From positions 930,001 through 994,000 of the forward strand of contig JAWNGF010000012.1 in NCBI GenBank assembly GCA_037039685.1: a stretch of 64,000 nucleotides of DNA, given 5' to 3'. The notes below the pieces were generated by a model. The model saw only the letters and a program-made list of their open reading frames with translations. It was not told the origin of the DNA and made no database searches. The position numbers and the translations under genes were made by a program. Shown here one piece after another: positions 11,301 to 22,734 of this stretch (its first letter is position 1; each line of letters opens with the position of its first letter). The DNA is from Ceratobasidium sp. AG-K. Its lineage: Eukaryota > Basidiomycota > Agaricomycetes > Cantharellales > Ceratobasidiaceae.

Positions 11301-11314
11301 AACCCACTTACCAT
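8310..11314 (-). CDS. Tandem pseudokinase-kinase protein (JAK-like order)
   Basis: Nineteen exons join in phase from ATG 11314 to the stop at 8310 (687 aa): 11312-11314, 11045-11260, 10826-10996, 10730-10777, 10659-10679, 10509-10607, 10388-10456, 10326-10334, 10069-10272, 9875-10018, 9614-9820, 9391-9561, 9294-9341, 9214-9234, 9050-9166, 8922-8987, 8856-8864, 8598-8801, 8310-8546. Domain 1 (about residues 40-280) keeps HGDIKG/DN and APE. It lacks a proper glycine loop, has Arg for the VAIK Lys (VSIR), and has Tyr for the DFG Asp (AYFG), so it should be a pseudokinase. Domain 2 (about 345-610) has GGSGDVY, VAVK, HGDLKG/DN, DFG and APE and looks active. The linker exon (9875-10018) reads open from the end of domain 1 into domain 2, which argues for one gene. 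The C-terminus is a Pro/Ala/Val-rich tail. Both domains share the intron pattern of the kinase at 6.0-7.5 kb. Confidence 0.8.
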
Positions 11315-11689
11315 CCTGCGCCTTAGATGGATTGAAGCGTCCTCGCTTCTGGTGGGCTGAACGCGGCCCCCGGTGCCTGAGATTAAGTCGTGCCCGCGGG
11401 CCTAGGGATGAGAACGTAGATCAGCAATCCCGAGAATAAGTGGATAGTCAGGACGTGATGCAGGAATAACCATCCTATGGTGCATGTCAAAAAGTCGGAC
11501 GTACACGTTGCATGATTATTGTATTGGTGTTTCTGACTAGAACGGTTGTGTGTTAGGTTAAACTGTCGTTAGAGCTAGTGGTCGGTCAACTGAAGTGTGG
11601 GCCTAGGGCCTCGGGAAATGGGGGTACAACTTCAGAACACCACGTGTGAAACGCGAGTTAAAGTGGTATCAGCTTGCAATCCAAGTCAT

Positions 11690-11906
11690 AAGCCACCAGC
11701 CAGAAATGGAATCTTGGGCGGCTATTGGCTTGGGCGCAAACACCCAACTCACCGTGGCGTTGCTACCCAATTTGGCCAACCTGACATGCTACGATCATGA
11801 AGATCATTACTATAACCTGATTGGTTCACTGTCGGACGATGTGATGACACGGAAAGAGGCAGAGAAGTACCTTTTGGAGTTGATGGATGACCTTCAAACC
11901 CCCTGA
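11690..11906 (+). pseudogene. DUF4246 gene fragment
   Basis: The end of this frame contains NLIGSLSDDVMTRKEAEKY, nearly identical to the C-terminal region of the three DUF4246 genes further right, but it stops shortly after LELMDD. The residues upstream do not match the family and no other DUF4246 exon lies near. It is on the strand opposite to the intact copies. I read it as a truncated relic; the left limit is approximate. Confidence 0.6.
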
Positions 11907-12084
11907 TGCGCCTACATACGCACATCTTTGCACTTGCATTGTATTTCCATGAGCGAAGGGTGAGGTAAATGTGGGAAAGGAGTTTTCTGAACCAGATAGG
12001 GGGTCACAGGTCCGAATCCGGAACATGTTGTGTATATGCCTTGGTAGGCAACCCCTGGAAGTGCGGAGGGACGACGGGTCAACA

Positions 12085-13925
12085 CTAGTCGTGGGTAACT
12101 GACTGGCTGTTCGTCGACATGATCAGTCGTGGTGACGCACGGAAGCTGAATCTGAATCGACTCGAAATTCGCAAAGGACTCACACGTGACTTGCAGAATC
12201 GTTCAGTTCTCCACCACCGGGTTCTACCAGTTCGGCGGCCACTCTCGCTCCTTGGGTGCGGACGCGTTAGGAACGAACATAGGTATGGTGAGAGGACATC
12301 TTGGTAAACGACTCGCTTAAACACGTGCTCCAGGTGCTATCTCGCGTTAATCACCGAACCAAACGCTCCAGATCCACCAGTCGCCGACAGTCCGCGCGCA
12401 TTCCAATACATAGCTGCCATGCGGAAAGGGCGATTATTCATAATACACAGCTGATGCCACGCGCAAGCTGCTGGAGAAGGCTATCAATACAGTCCAATTC
12501 CTTAGTTGTCTCTACCCTCGCCGAAACAACACCTCACTCCCCTCGCTACCGGGGCGGTCACCCCGATTGTCCTTTCACTCTGGTCCTAGGGCTCGGGACC
12601 TCTACCGACGATGTCCAACCGCTTGGTTGTCGATCATACATTGGTTCGTCTGCAGCCTCCTGTGGGTCGATTCCGCGCAAATGCCACGAGACCAAACTAC
12701 CACACACCACGGTGAGTCGAGTGAACGGGATGACTTGTACGAAGGCTAAAAGGACACCAATGGACTTGCAGGACTTAGCGTAGCCGACCCTTGCTGCCGT
12801 CCAGAACCCCCTTGATGCTGCTGGCCCAAAGCTCCCATTTCTCCCGGCCCAAGTAACGATCGTCGCACCGGTGATTGAGTCCTATTGTCCAGGGCTTACG
12901 ATCAACATGCCCGTCCCACAGGCTCCGGGCCGGTTGATTTACTATAACTCGTTCAATGGCAGGACTCGACTGCTTGCCATTTGGTTTTCAATACTTGTGC
13001 CAATGGTTGTCGACCAGTATTTTTTCCACAGTGTCCACCCCACGTCCAGGGTGAAGCTCAATGGACTGGCGCGCGGCGAAGGCGAACATTGAGCTGGACT
13101 GTTTTCGTCTTCAAACTTTACACTGCCCTCGTCCTTCCTCTGGTCTCTACTTTCGTGCGGAACGCTGGAGTCAAGGAACCAACAAACTTAATACTTGGAC
13201 CAGTCACGGCGCTCCTTCAAGGCTTGGACAATTTGCTCCTCGCTCCGATCAATTCCCCTGATTCCCTCACCAATGTCAATTTGACCTCCTAGCTGCTCTC
13301 GAATATGCTCAACCCGTCCACGCTCGGTGTTCGAGGCATGAACAACCACATCATTGATACCCAGGCTTGATCCAACGAGCCCGTGCCATCTTGTCTGGCC
13401 CCCAATGACGGCCCTCGAAGTGGCCGGCCGAGACCCAATACGCTAGGCGAACCTCTGAGCGGGGCAGCGAGCTTGCGCCGGACAGGACATGAGGACACGA
13501 CGTTCTGGTCAACGATTCCTAGTTTGGTGGGGTGAATTTTGGGGAGTTATCGAGGGTGTCGCTGGACGCTACGTGAGTCGACCGAGACGGGGTCCAGCCT
13601 CCGCTCTATCCTTGTCGTCGACTGGGACGGCACCGGATTTGGAAAGCGATCTTGGGTGGACCGAGCGAGCGCAGTCGTTGACCCCATGGCAGAATTTGCG
13701 AGCCATTGAGAACCTGGTGGCCTCTTTCCGATTCTGAGGAAGGAAAGCGACTAGTTTCTGTGACCACTGCGCTGGATTGGGTTGTCTATGCCGTTTCGTC
13801 CGAGCACGCTGCGAACCCGGGTGGGGAACTCGAACCTGGTCGAGTTGCGAGGTGGAAGAAGTCAGGGGAAGATGTGTCAGTGTTAGGTCTGTATATGTTC
13901 TGTGTCGCGCTCTACAGGTAGCTTT
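12085..13925 (+). pseudogene. Decayed, GC-rich coding sequence of unknown family
   Basis: Several open pieces on the plus strand look like fragments of one former gene. A helical, Leu-rich piece lies at about 13100-13290. Another at 13489-13737 ends LTPWQNLRAIENLVAS. A piece at 13706-13921 reads on in another frame from SDSEEGKRLVS through ALDWVVYAVSSEH. The last two join sensibly only across a frameshift near 13730. No start, full splice pattern or recognised domain is visible. I do not recognise the family. The minus-strand frame at 13569-14012 is probably its shadow. Confidence 0.35.
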
Positions 13926-14291
13926 ATGCCTATAGTTTGTCGACGGCGCATTTGGATTGGGGGTTGGTGGGATGTATGAGTCGATGGAGTATTCGTAGTT
14001 ATTTCGGTGCATGTTATCTATTCATCATTTCCTCCACATACTATTTTCATTTCGTTGTGGTTTAGATATAATGATAATCCCTCTCGTGAGCGTTCACTTG
14101 AGCCGTGGAGGTTGACCCCTTGCTCACGTAATCATTGGAAAAGCAAGAACGGGACCCAAGCGCCCAACAAGGAACCGGACGCATACAGTGAGACAATCTG
14201 CGTAATACATCATGGGTGCTATTCATATTAAGGGAAGATAGTTGAGTATATCCGCGAAAAAAAGCAGATGAGAAAAGCAATAAATGGGGGA

Positions 14292-17200
14292 TCATATCCG
14301 AGTCAAGTTGCATGCAGGCACGTAGCATTCCACCCATGACTCCCCAATGTGAGCGCCTTCAGTATCAAGCTCAACCGTCCCACTGCGTGCGATCAAGAAT
14401 ACATCTTGTGGCCGTAAAAGGATGCTCTGTAGGTCGGCCGGAATCCAGAGGAGTAAACGTTGTTGGTCGTCGCGCACCCATCCGTTCTTATCAAGCGTCC
14501 AGGGCCTATTGACCACTGGGTAGGACGGCTCATGAGAGCCGAGCTGGTTTAAAGACAAGCTTTGTGTCAGAAATGCATCGTTTGACTATGGGAAGAGGTG
14601 CATCCTACCTGGCGCGTCGCCGTTCCCACGTTCCACATGTGGGTCGTGGCGTCGATGGAGCCAGAGACGATGTGCATGCCGTCGGGTGAAAATGCAACCG
14701 AGTTAACCGAGTCGGCATGCCCCTCCAGTGGCCCCATCACTAGCTCGCCAGTTATCGCATCCCACACCCGAATTGTGTTGTCGTTGGAGCCAGAGGCGAT
14801 GCGCATGCCATCAGGCGAGAATGCAACCGAGCAAACCGCTTCGGTGTGCCCGACTAGTGGACCTATCACTTGCTCACCACTCGTTGCATCCCATAGTCGG
14901 ACTGTGTTATCCCCAGAGCCAGAGGCGATGCACCTGCCGTCGGGTGAGAATGCAACAGAGAAAACCACGCCCGTATGTCCCTGGAGCGGGTCCATTACTT
15001 GGTTTCTGCTTCTTACATCCCACAAATAGACAGAACAATCATTGGAGCCAGAGGCGATGCACATGCTGTTGGGTGAAAATGCGAGTGAGCACACCACCTC
15101 GTCCCCATGGATGGAGCCTCCTTCGTGCTCCAAACTGGAGCCGGTGAGAGAGAGCATAGACAGGGGGAAGTCAAGCTGCCCCTCGAATTGGTCCATCACT
15201 GGATTATCGCTCATCACCTCCCAAGAGGGAATCTCAACATCATCGGATTCCGGCAGGTTGTGTATACTGGCCGGCGAGCGGGCGGGGCTGCCCTCCTTGG
15301 ATAGTATCGTCACCAGCTCGCCGCTCGTTGCGTCCCACGCCCGGATGGTGTTGTCCCAACTGCCAGAGACGATGTGCATACCGTCGGGCGAAAATGTAAC
15401 CGAGCTGACCTCTGCAGTATGCCCGACGAGTGGATTTATCGGTTGCTCGCCGCTCATTGCATCCCATACCCGGACTGTTCTGTCATCTGCGCCAGAGACG
15501 ATGCGTGTGCCATCGGGCGAGAATGAAACCGAGAAAACCCTTCCGGTATGTCCCTCGAGTGGGTCCACCATTAGCTCGCCGCTAGTCGCATCCCATATGC
15601 AGATTGAGCCGTCACCAGACCCGGTGGCAATCCGCCTACCATCGGGCGAGAACGCAACTGAGTTCACAGAGGCGACGTGCGCCTTGAGGGGGGGCATCGT
15701 TGGCTGAACGCCTGTCGCATCCCAGACGCGGATTATCTTGTCTCCAGAGCCAGAGACAATGCGCATGCCGTCGGGCGAGAATGTAACCGAGTTGACCCAG
15801 TCGGCAGGTCCCACAAGTGGGCCCATCATTTGATTGCCGGTTGCCGTATCCCAGACGCGGATTTCGTTGTCCATAGAGCCAGAAACAATGCGCATGCCAT
15901 CAGGCGAGAATGCGACTGATGTGATCGTGTTGATATGCCCCTCGAACGGGCCCACTGCTAGATTGCCACTTGTTGCATCCCATACGCGGACCGTCATATC
16001 AGCAGAGCCAGAGACTACCTGCGTTCCGTCGGGCGAGAATGCAACTGAGAAAACGGCGTCGTCGTGCCCCTCGAGTGGGCTCATAATTGACTTGCCATCT
16101 GTTGCGTCCCACATGCGGATGGTGCTGTCTTCCGAGCCGGAGGCGACAAGCTTGCCGTCGGACGAGAACGCAACTGAGTATACTGTACTGGTGTGCCCCT
16201 CGAGCGGACCCACCACTGGCTCTCCGCTCGTTGCGTCCCACATGTGGATGGTCGTGTCCTCTGAACCGGAGACGATCCGTCCGGCTTTGGGTGAGAATGA
16301 AACCGAGCGGACCGCACCTGTGTGTCCCTGGAGTAAGCCCATCACCGGTTGGCCGTTAGTTGCATCCCAGACGCAGATGGTATTATCGTCCGAGCCAGAG
16401 ACGATGCGCGTGCCGTCGGGCGAGAATGCAACCGAGAGGACCTCACTGGTGTGCCCCTCGAGTGGGTCCATCATTAGCTTGCCGCTCGTTGCATCCCATA
16501 TGCAGATTTTCATGTCCGCGCAGCCAGAGACGATGTGCATGCCGTTGGGAGAAATCGCGACCGCCCTGACCTTCCCACCCGCTAAAAACGCGCTAAGTAA
16601 TGCCAGCTGACGCCGGCCCATTCCAGGCCCCTTAATAGTAGCAAGCCGACTAGTCCGCCCTAGATAGTGGTCCGCCAGTGGACTGGTGCTTGGCCAAGAT
16701 GCGAGCATTGACACGTACAGGTGAGGAGTGCTTTGGCAGATTTCACCGGTGGCAAATTTCACTGCGAATCGCCATGCGTCGTGAATCATCTCTTTGAGAT
16801 TTTGGGAGATTCCTGATCCCTACAAGTTGGTTGGCCACATTGGTATCCTCTAATATCAAGGAGCGGCTTGTTTGACTTACCTGGGACCATACTTGGGCTG
16901 TCGCTAACATCGAAGCGCTTGCGCTAATTTTGTTCTTCAAATTTAGTAACTCCATCCAGAGCAACAGCCGCTCTGACAGGAATGCTAGCAGCTGTTCTGG
17001 ACGCCTGTCTGAATAGCCCCCGAGCTCCAGATGCACAGCCCAGTAGAAGCACGCATATGAGAGGTCCGGCGGAATCGCCTGTCTAACCCTCTCTTCAAAG
17101 TCAGGCACTTGATTGTCAAAGACGAACGATGACTTTAGCCCACAGACGTTGAACTGTAACTGGTTGTTCTTGATTCGGTCGAAGCAAAGCTCCGTTAATA

Positions 17201-19740
17201 GTCCGTGATGCTTTTGCTTCTGGCACCCGTGCACCCCGGACCGCTCCGGGTCCAGCATATAGTCAGGAAATGATGCGTGGAGCGTGGTAACGAGGTCGTC
17301 GTTGCCTGAGAGCTGAAGCACCGACCTCAAAGGCTCCACAGCGGCCTTTACCCATTCACGGTCCTCAAGTCCAAGCAGTTTAGCAAGGGCGGTCACCGTG
17401 AGCGGCTCTTGCGCACAGACCACAGTATCAAGCACAAGTTTCATATTGGTCCGCTCGTCGGGGTCCAGGTCCGAGTTTCCGAATGCAGAGGAGAGGATGG
17501 TACTGTAACATAAATTCATTGTCTCTTTCATGTTTGGTGGTCCTGAGCCGGCCGCGTTGAGCACAGTTTCGACGCGTTTCCGCTGGAGGAATGCGGATGG
17601 TGTGGATTTGATGTATCGAATAATGGTTGCGGCATAGATGAACAGGACACCAGCATGCTTGACCAAGGTTGCGAGCTCCGCGTTAGAAATAAGCGACGTG
17701 AGATCCTTGAGCTCAACCTGTAGATAAATTTTGATATCCTCCTTGACAATCGAGTCTTCTAGCTGATGCAAGATCAATTGTTGCCCCATGTATCCTATCT
17801 TCTGGCGGATCTGGGGCTCTGGTCGACTTGAGACAAAAATCTTTAGGGGTAAGTCTAATGCACTTTTTGCAAGGATCTCGAGAAGTTGTCCAACGCCCTG
17901 GCCGTCTTCGCATTCGTCCAATGCATCGATTACCACGACAAAATTCGGTGGTAGAGTATCCGAGACCTCGCGCAATGGGCCAATGATCAAGCCCTCCAGT
18001 TGATTCGAAAGTGACTTGGTTTGCAGGTCCGGATCTCTCTGTAAAGCTTGGAAAATCCTGCGATAGAGGGGATAGGAGAAGCGAGCAAGCTGGTAGGCAA
18101 TGGTAGGTAGGATAAGGTTAACGTTACGACACTCGGGCAAGAGACGGGTGCAGAAGAAGCTAGCCCCAAGCTCGTGCGACTTGTCAAGCATCGCACATAG
18201 GCTGGTGGCAATCGTGGTTTTGCCAGTACCGGCCATGCCGTTCAACCAGTACATGTTTCCCTGTTTTTCGTCGTGCCTCCATAAATCCAACGTCGAAAGA
18301 ACCTGCTTGCGGGTCGCCGGGGTACATTCCCGTCGACTAATCTGGGCGGCTTGTGCTGAGTTGTAGCATGCGGACATCGATGGCAACAGCGACTTCAGCC
18401 AGGTTTCCTGTTATCACACCCGGTATCAATAGTTGAGCGAGCAAAATAGTACCAACTTACGCTTCTTTGTTCCTCTGCGATCTGCAACATGTTTACCTGC
18501 GCATTCAACTTCATAACATTGAGTTTAAGAATTTTGTTCGTAGTATAAGTCGGTCTTACTTTTAGTCGCTCAAGGTATCGCTGGATTTGTTGATAGCAAT
18601 TCATTATGTCGACCAGTGCCTGGTCCGCCTGCTGTAACCGTCTTCCCTTCGATAGCTCTTGCTTTTCGGAAATCTGGATGAGCTCTGCCTGAATAACCCT
18701 ACACAGGCGGTGAGCTCAGGCTGGTCTATGCGTCCAGCACGAGGGGGAAAATACCCACATGCAAAGGCTATTCATCCCTTCGGTCATTGTCGACGGGAGA
18801 TCTTTGCCAGAAATATGCGTGCTCAACTCTTTGAACAGCCCTTCAATATCTTTTTTGAGCTTTGCGTAGCCATGTCCTGCCTCGCTTTCGGCCTGTTAAA
18901 TAAAACCGGATGAGGCATTGCATGAATAACCCTGCAGAAACCAACCTCGAAAGCACCAATGACTTCGCCAAAGTCATTCATGAGTCGTTTGAGCGGTGCG
19001 AAGCCTTCGGGAATGCCGCTTAAGGCCTGTTGGAGACTGCTGAGATACTTCCAACCGGTGCCTATATTGGTCGGTGCGCTTTTGAGTGGTGTGGGGACAA
19101 GACTGGATTTTGGTTCAAATTCAGGGAGGCGAAGAAGTGACTGGAAAGATGGATTCTCATCGGGCGAAGGGACTCGAAGTTCGGGCGGTGACAATGCAGG
19201 CCGAGCGGGGACATCCCCGCCCCCAGTTAGGTGCTCAGACGAAGAGATGGGAGCTAGAGCAGCGGATTGTAACAGATATGCGAACTGAGTAGTATCATCT
19301 TGAGTTTTAACAGATGAATCGAGTGGGGGATTGGCATTTGCTTGGGTCATCTGAGTGGCTGGTGTCGTAGCAATGTCCTGATTAGGAATGCTGGCCTTAT
19401 CCGTCCAATTGAACGCATCGCTAGTACTAGGAGATGTGACGGAGATTTCCGGTAACCTGACAATAGGCTGGGTAGGCTGATCACCAACTTCAACCCGAGG
19501 CGGCGATATGGGCTGAATACCAGGGGAGATAGGCCGAGTATTGGTTGGGGGAGTGGGGGTGGGAGGGGAAGTCCGAATACCTCCGACGAGCGATGTGGGC
19601 ACAGGGTGAGTGTTCGGCGAAGTGACTGATACGTTGGGCAAGGATAGAGTTGTGACTGTAGCACTCGAGGTTCTAAAAAATTGGCTAGTCTTTTCCTTCA
19701 CCTTGCCTTTAATCCGTTTGAATTCCTTTCCAATCGACAT
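14292..19740 (-). CDS. NACHT-WD40 NLR-like protein (STAND NTPase)
   Basis: Seven exons join in phase (1701 aa): 18946-19740, 18759-18892, 18560-18698, 18461-18508, 16881-18407, 14609-16819, 14292-14543. Residues 1-265 start with a short basic helix (MSIGKEFKRIKGK) and are then Pro/Ser/Thr-rich and probably disordered. About 266-370 form a helical region. The NACHT NTPase follows, with Walker A GMAGTGKTT near 430 and Walker B VVIDALDEC near 530. Residues 882-1618 carry 14 WD repeats, and an 83-residue tail with a WTLDKNGWVRDD motif closes the protein. In fungi such proteins act as NLR-like sensors in heterokaryon incompatibility and possibly in defence: the NACHT domain oligomerises and the repeats recognise ligands. 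The N-terminal effector domain is not a type I recognise. A second gene of the same architecture starts at 62034. Confidence 0.9.
14609..16819 (-). repeat. Coding array of 14 near-identical WD40 repeats
   Basis: Each unit of about 126-129 bases encodes a GH...VxSVAFSPDG...GSxDxTIRxWD block. There are ten units, then a spacer of about 75 residues (around 15030-15330), then four more, enough for two seven-bladed propellers. Neighbouring units stay very similar at the DNA level, for instance in the GFSPDG-like block that reads GGGCGAGAATGC on the plus strand. This suggests recent duplication or repeat-to-repeat conversion. Confidence 0.85.
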
Positions 19741-20795
19741 TGCTCAGTGATCAGAATCTGCGGGCGTGGACGTTCTCCGTGAGTACCACCGGCGTAGTCT
19801 CCTCCACATATGGTTTAGGACGAGGGTTCAGCGGCACGACCGGATCATTCAAGAACCCCGTTCCTCGCTTGGATCCGGTCGTGCCTCCCTCTTCCCAAAT
19901 CGTCTACAGGGAAATGTTAGAGCACGCGCGGAACTTGGTCGATTTTGCCTGGGCTCAGTAAGCGCCGACTACGAGAGACAAGCGCTGACTGGGGGTAGGA
20001 GAAGGCACACCGTTGCAGGTGATTAAAATCAACACAAGGAAAATATTAAAATATTGAATAAGTTACAGATAGGTGTGTAGGCTATGGGACAGGAACGTGG
20101 AGGATACAGGTCGTGTTAAATGGTATCAACGGTGGTAACCCGGGTGGCGCCCTGTGTGTCTTGAGCAATAAGTATATGGAAGCTCGAGTATGCTGCAATC
20201 GAAAGCTACGTCAAAGGTGGCCGAGCTCGAGGTCGCACTGGTGGTGAGATGGCCAAACGGCGAGTATGAGTGTGAGTACTCAGGGATTGACCAAGTTGGG
20301 GTATAAGTAAAGGCGAGGGACGCTGCAAAGTAGTAGGCAGTCGGTGGTTGGCCAGTCGGGTGCTCTCTGGTAGGCGCAATGATGTAGGCGCCGGATTAGC
20401 ATGTACACGCTGCGACTGCAATCTCAATCGAGCAACTGGCCGGGCCCGTGGTTGGGGAGTTGGTTGTTTGTGGAGGACATTGGGTTGTAGTTGGCTCGCG
20501 TTGGAAGTTACTCGCAAATGTGTAGGCGCTGTATGCGTCTGACCCTGGCTCTTCTAGCCGTGATTCTGCCTGTCCTCAATTTCAAATGCTCAAAGGCAGA
20601 ATCACGTGTGGCTAGATATGGAAGGCTTGATCCCCAGGTAATGATCAACATTGAATCGCAAATTTAGGTCAGGTTGTATTGTATTGTATTGTAACATTCT
20701 GGAAACATTACGAACGAACGATTTCCCTCCATGCCCATAGGGCTGGTTCGGAGCTGGAGCGAGCCCAACCCATCTCGAATGCCCAGCTTTCTCCT
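19741..20795. other. Intergenic between NLR and DUF4246 genes
   Basis: This contains the presumed promoter of the NLR gene and the 3' flank of the first DUF4246 gene. Apart from the hairpin at 20553-20616 and a short ATTGT repeat near 20675-20695, I see nothing I can name. The minus-strand frame at 20206-20517 is Pro/Arg/Leu-rich and shows no family features. Confidence 0.5.
20553..20616. repeat. Inverted repeat (hairpin)
   Basis: TCTAGCC, a G/C step and TGATTCTGCCT are mirrored after a loop of about 22 bases by AGGCAGAATCAC and GGCTAGA. The arms are about 19-20 bases long. It could be a small MITE or a transcript 3' hairpin; it lies about 180 bases beyond the stop of the DUF4246 gene. Confidence 0.55.
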
Positions 20796-22734
20796 TCAAT
20801 GCTCGCAGAGTGAGAACGGAGCATTGAACCATTCCTCATCGTTCTTGGCTACGAACGCCGTCCGTTCGTCCATTAGTTCCAGTCGGTATTTTTCCGCCTC
20901 TTCACGCGTCATCACATCGTGCGACAGTGCGCCAATAAGGTTGATGATCTCAGGCGCAAACCTAGCATTCAGCACTGGGTTCGAATCCATTCCGGCGGTG
21001 CGCCAGTCCTTTTGCTGTGGGGGCACAATCTTGGTCGACGGTCGGCGCACAGCGGGGTCGACAAGAAAGAGGGCGACGATCTTGCGGTGACCGGGCCTGG
21101 ACTTGTCGATGAGCTCGAACGGGGAGACGCGGTGTTGGTAGGTGTTAGGGAACGCAATACACCTGTTCTGGGATGTGATTATTGAGCCTAATTCATTTAC
21201 ACACGGCTCATCTCTGAAAGTATAAGCGATGAGCCAGGATTCTACACATGTGCGAGCCTACTACGGACCTATCCATGCCCCAAGTAAGGATACACCCTCG
21301 GCTATCGTTTTGTTCGTAGTTCTCGGGACCGGCCACCGCAGTACGGAATGCGAGTCGGCTCTCGGTGATGTTCTCTTCGTCGTAGTAATAGATTCCAGAT
21401 ACAACGATCGCTTCGTTCTTCATGCCCTCGATGTGCCACGAGCCACCTGCGTAGGTCGGCTTTTCAGGTGTCTGCAAGGATGAGGTTTATTACAAGCTGG
21501 GCACCGTCGTTCGGGTTGAATACTCACCAAATGTATATTCGCAAGCTTGACAATCACTTGTATAACCTTCCCTCCCAGCGTGTACTGAATTTCCCGTGTC
21601 TCCAGGCTTCCCAACTGGTAACCTTCGTCGGGAACAGAGGGTAGGACGATGGGTCGCCCTTCCTCCCATTCCCGATACTTTGTATCGAATAGATCCACAT
21701 CTGAGAATTTGTCGTAGTCGGGTTCATCCACATAATTATCTTCGTCGTAGTGGTAATTGTTGTCCGTGCGTTCCGGGACGGCCCCGTTCGACGGTATACT
21801 ATCCGTCAAGACCCGTTCAAAGAGTGGGATGTACGCTGAGATGAGATCTTCGATCGTCTTGTGCAGCTCGGCATGCTCGACGGGATGTAGGTTGTTGATG
21901 TAGCCGTCGCTCTTGACCGACTTGCCATCCTCGGATACCTTGAAGTCGGTTGGCAACCATTGGAACTTATCAGAGACGTAATATGTGTTTCGATCACGCC
22001 AGGAAGACTTCGCCTTCTCCTCGGTAGGGGGCCTTAGACGAGCTTCGAGTTTCGAGGCATCCCGGTCGTCCGAGTCCTCGGGATACGACAGAGTTCGACC
22101 ATACACGATGGGGTAAAGCGAGGGATGGACCAAGTCGAGCACCTGTCCATTCGACCGTGGGTGCCAGTCCTTCTCGGCCTCAGGAACGTTTTCGAGCTTG
22201 GATACGCCAGCAATAAGGCGTTCCCTCAGCTCCGAAGGAATGAGCGTGTCAGACTGCCAGATTTTATCATGGCACGCCACCTAGGCATCGCAAAACCCAT
22301 TAGTAACATCCCAGAACCGAATCGGTGAAACCTGCGTACTTCGGCTCCAGTCTCTTCGTCGCGCAAGTTCGCATACCCGCCAAGCTCCTCCAACACATAG
22401 TCCACGTGCGATTCTTTCATCTGTTCGGCCTGAGCTAGTGCCTCTGCTCTCCACTTGGTGCGAATCTCGGGGTCGCGGAACTTGGTCCACCAGGAGGGTT
22501 TGCGGCGAATCTCGGCTGAAAGACGCGTCATTTCGAGCTCGACCAACTAAAACAAGTTAGCTTCAAGAACGTATCAAAGTATAGACTTACGGGCTTCGCT
22601 GGAGGGCCTCCTTTGAATCCATAACCCAAGTTGAACCCAAACGCATCAGGAAGAGGTTCATTATAGCTAGAAGAAGTCGTAGGCTTGGTTTTTCCCGCGC
22701 CGCCACGGCGAGCTGCAGCCGATGTTCGAGCCAT
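20796..22734 (-). CDS. DUF4246 protein, copy 1
   Basis: Five exons join in phase (574 aa): 22591-22734, 22340-22546, 21528-22280, 21269-21471, 20796-21213. The exon sizes 207, 203 and 418 are shared exactly with the two copies to the right. The protein matches the DUF4246 family, which is large in fungi and thought to have an Fe(II)/2-oxoglutarate oxygenase-like fold. Candidate metal ligands are the His and Glu of WHIEGMKNE and the His of YQHRVSPFEL. The substrate is unknown. The start was chosen because MARTSA precedes the conserved PLPDAFG motif. The copy differs from the others in its N-terminus and in the acidic loop of exon 3. It appears intact. Confidence 0.88.

Noticed and set aside
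11990..12035. T-arm-like GGTCCGAATCC, possible tRNA
   Set aside because: No matching acceptor stem, D-arm or anticodon arm could be built around it.
12301..12783. 160-codon plus-strand frame as a gene
   Set aside because: No recognisable motif, Arg/Ser/Thr-rich composition, and several competing frames; treated as part of the decayed region.
13569..14012. 147-codon minus-strand frame
   Set aside because: Low-complexity, Arg/Thr/Pro-rich, no motif, and opposite to the decayed plus-strand coding pieces.
14598..16610. Long plus-strand open frames opposite the WD-repeat exon
   Set aside because: They are antisense shadows of a repetitive, codon-biased exon; the minus strand has the domain motifs and splice sites.
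20206..20517. 103-codon minus-strand frame
   Set aside because: Composition is Arg/Pro/Leu/Thr-rich with no motif or splice partner; probably chance.
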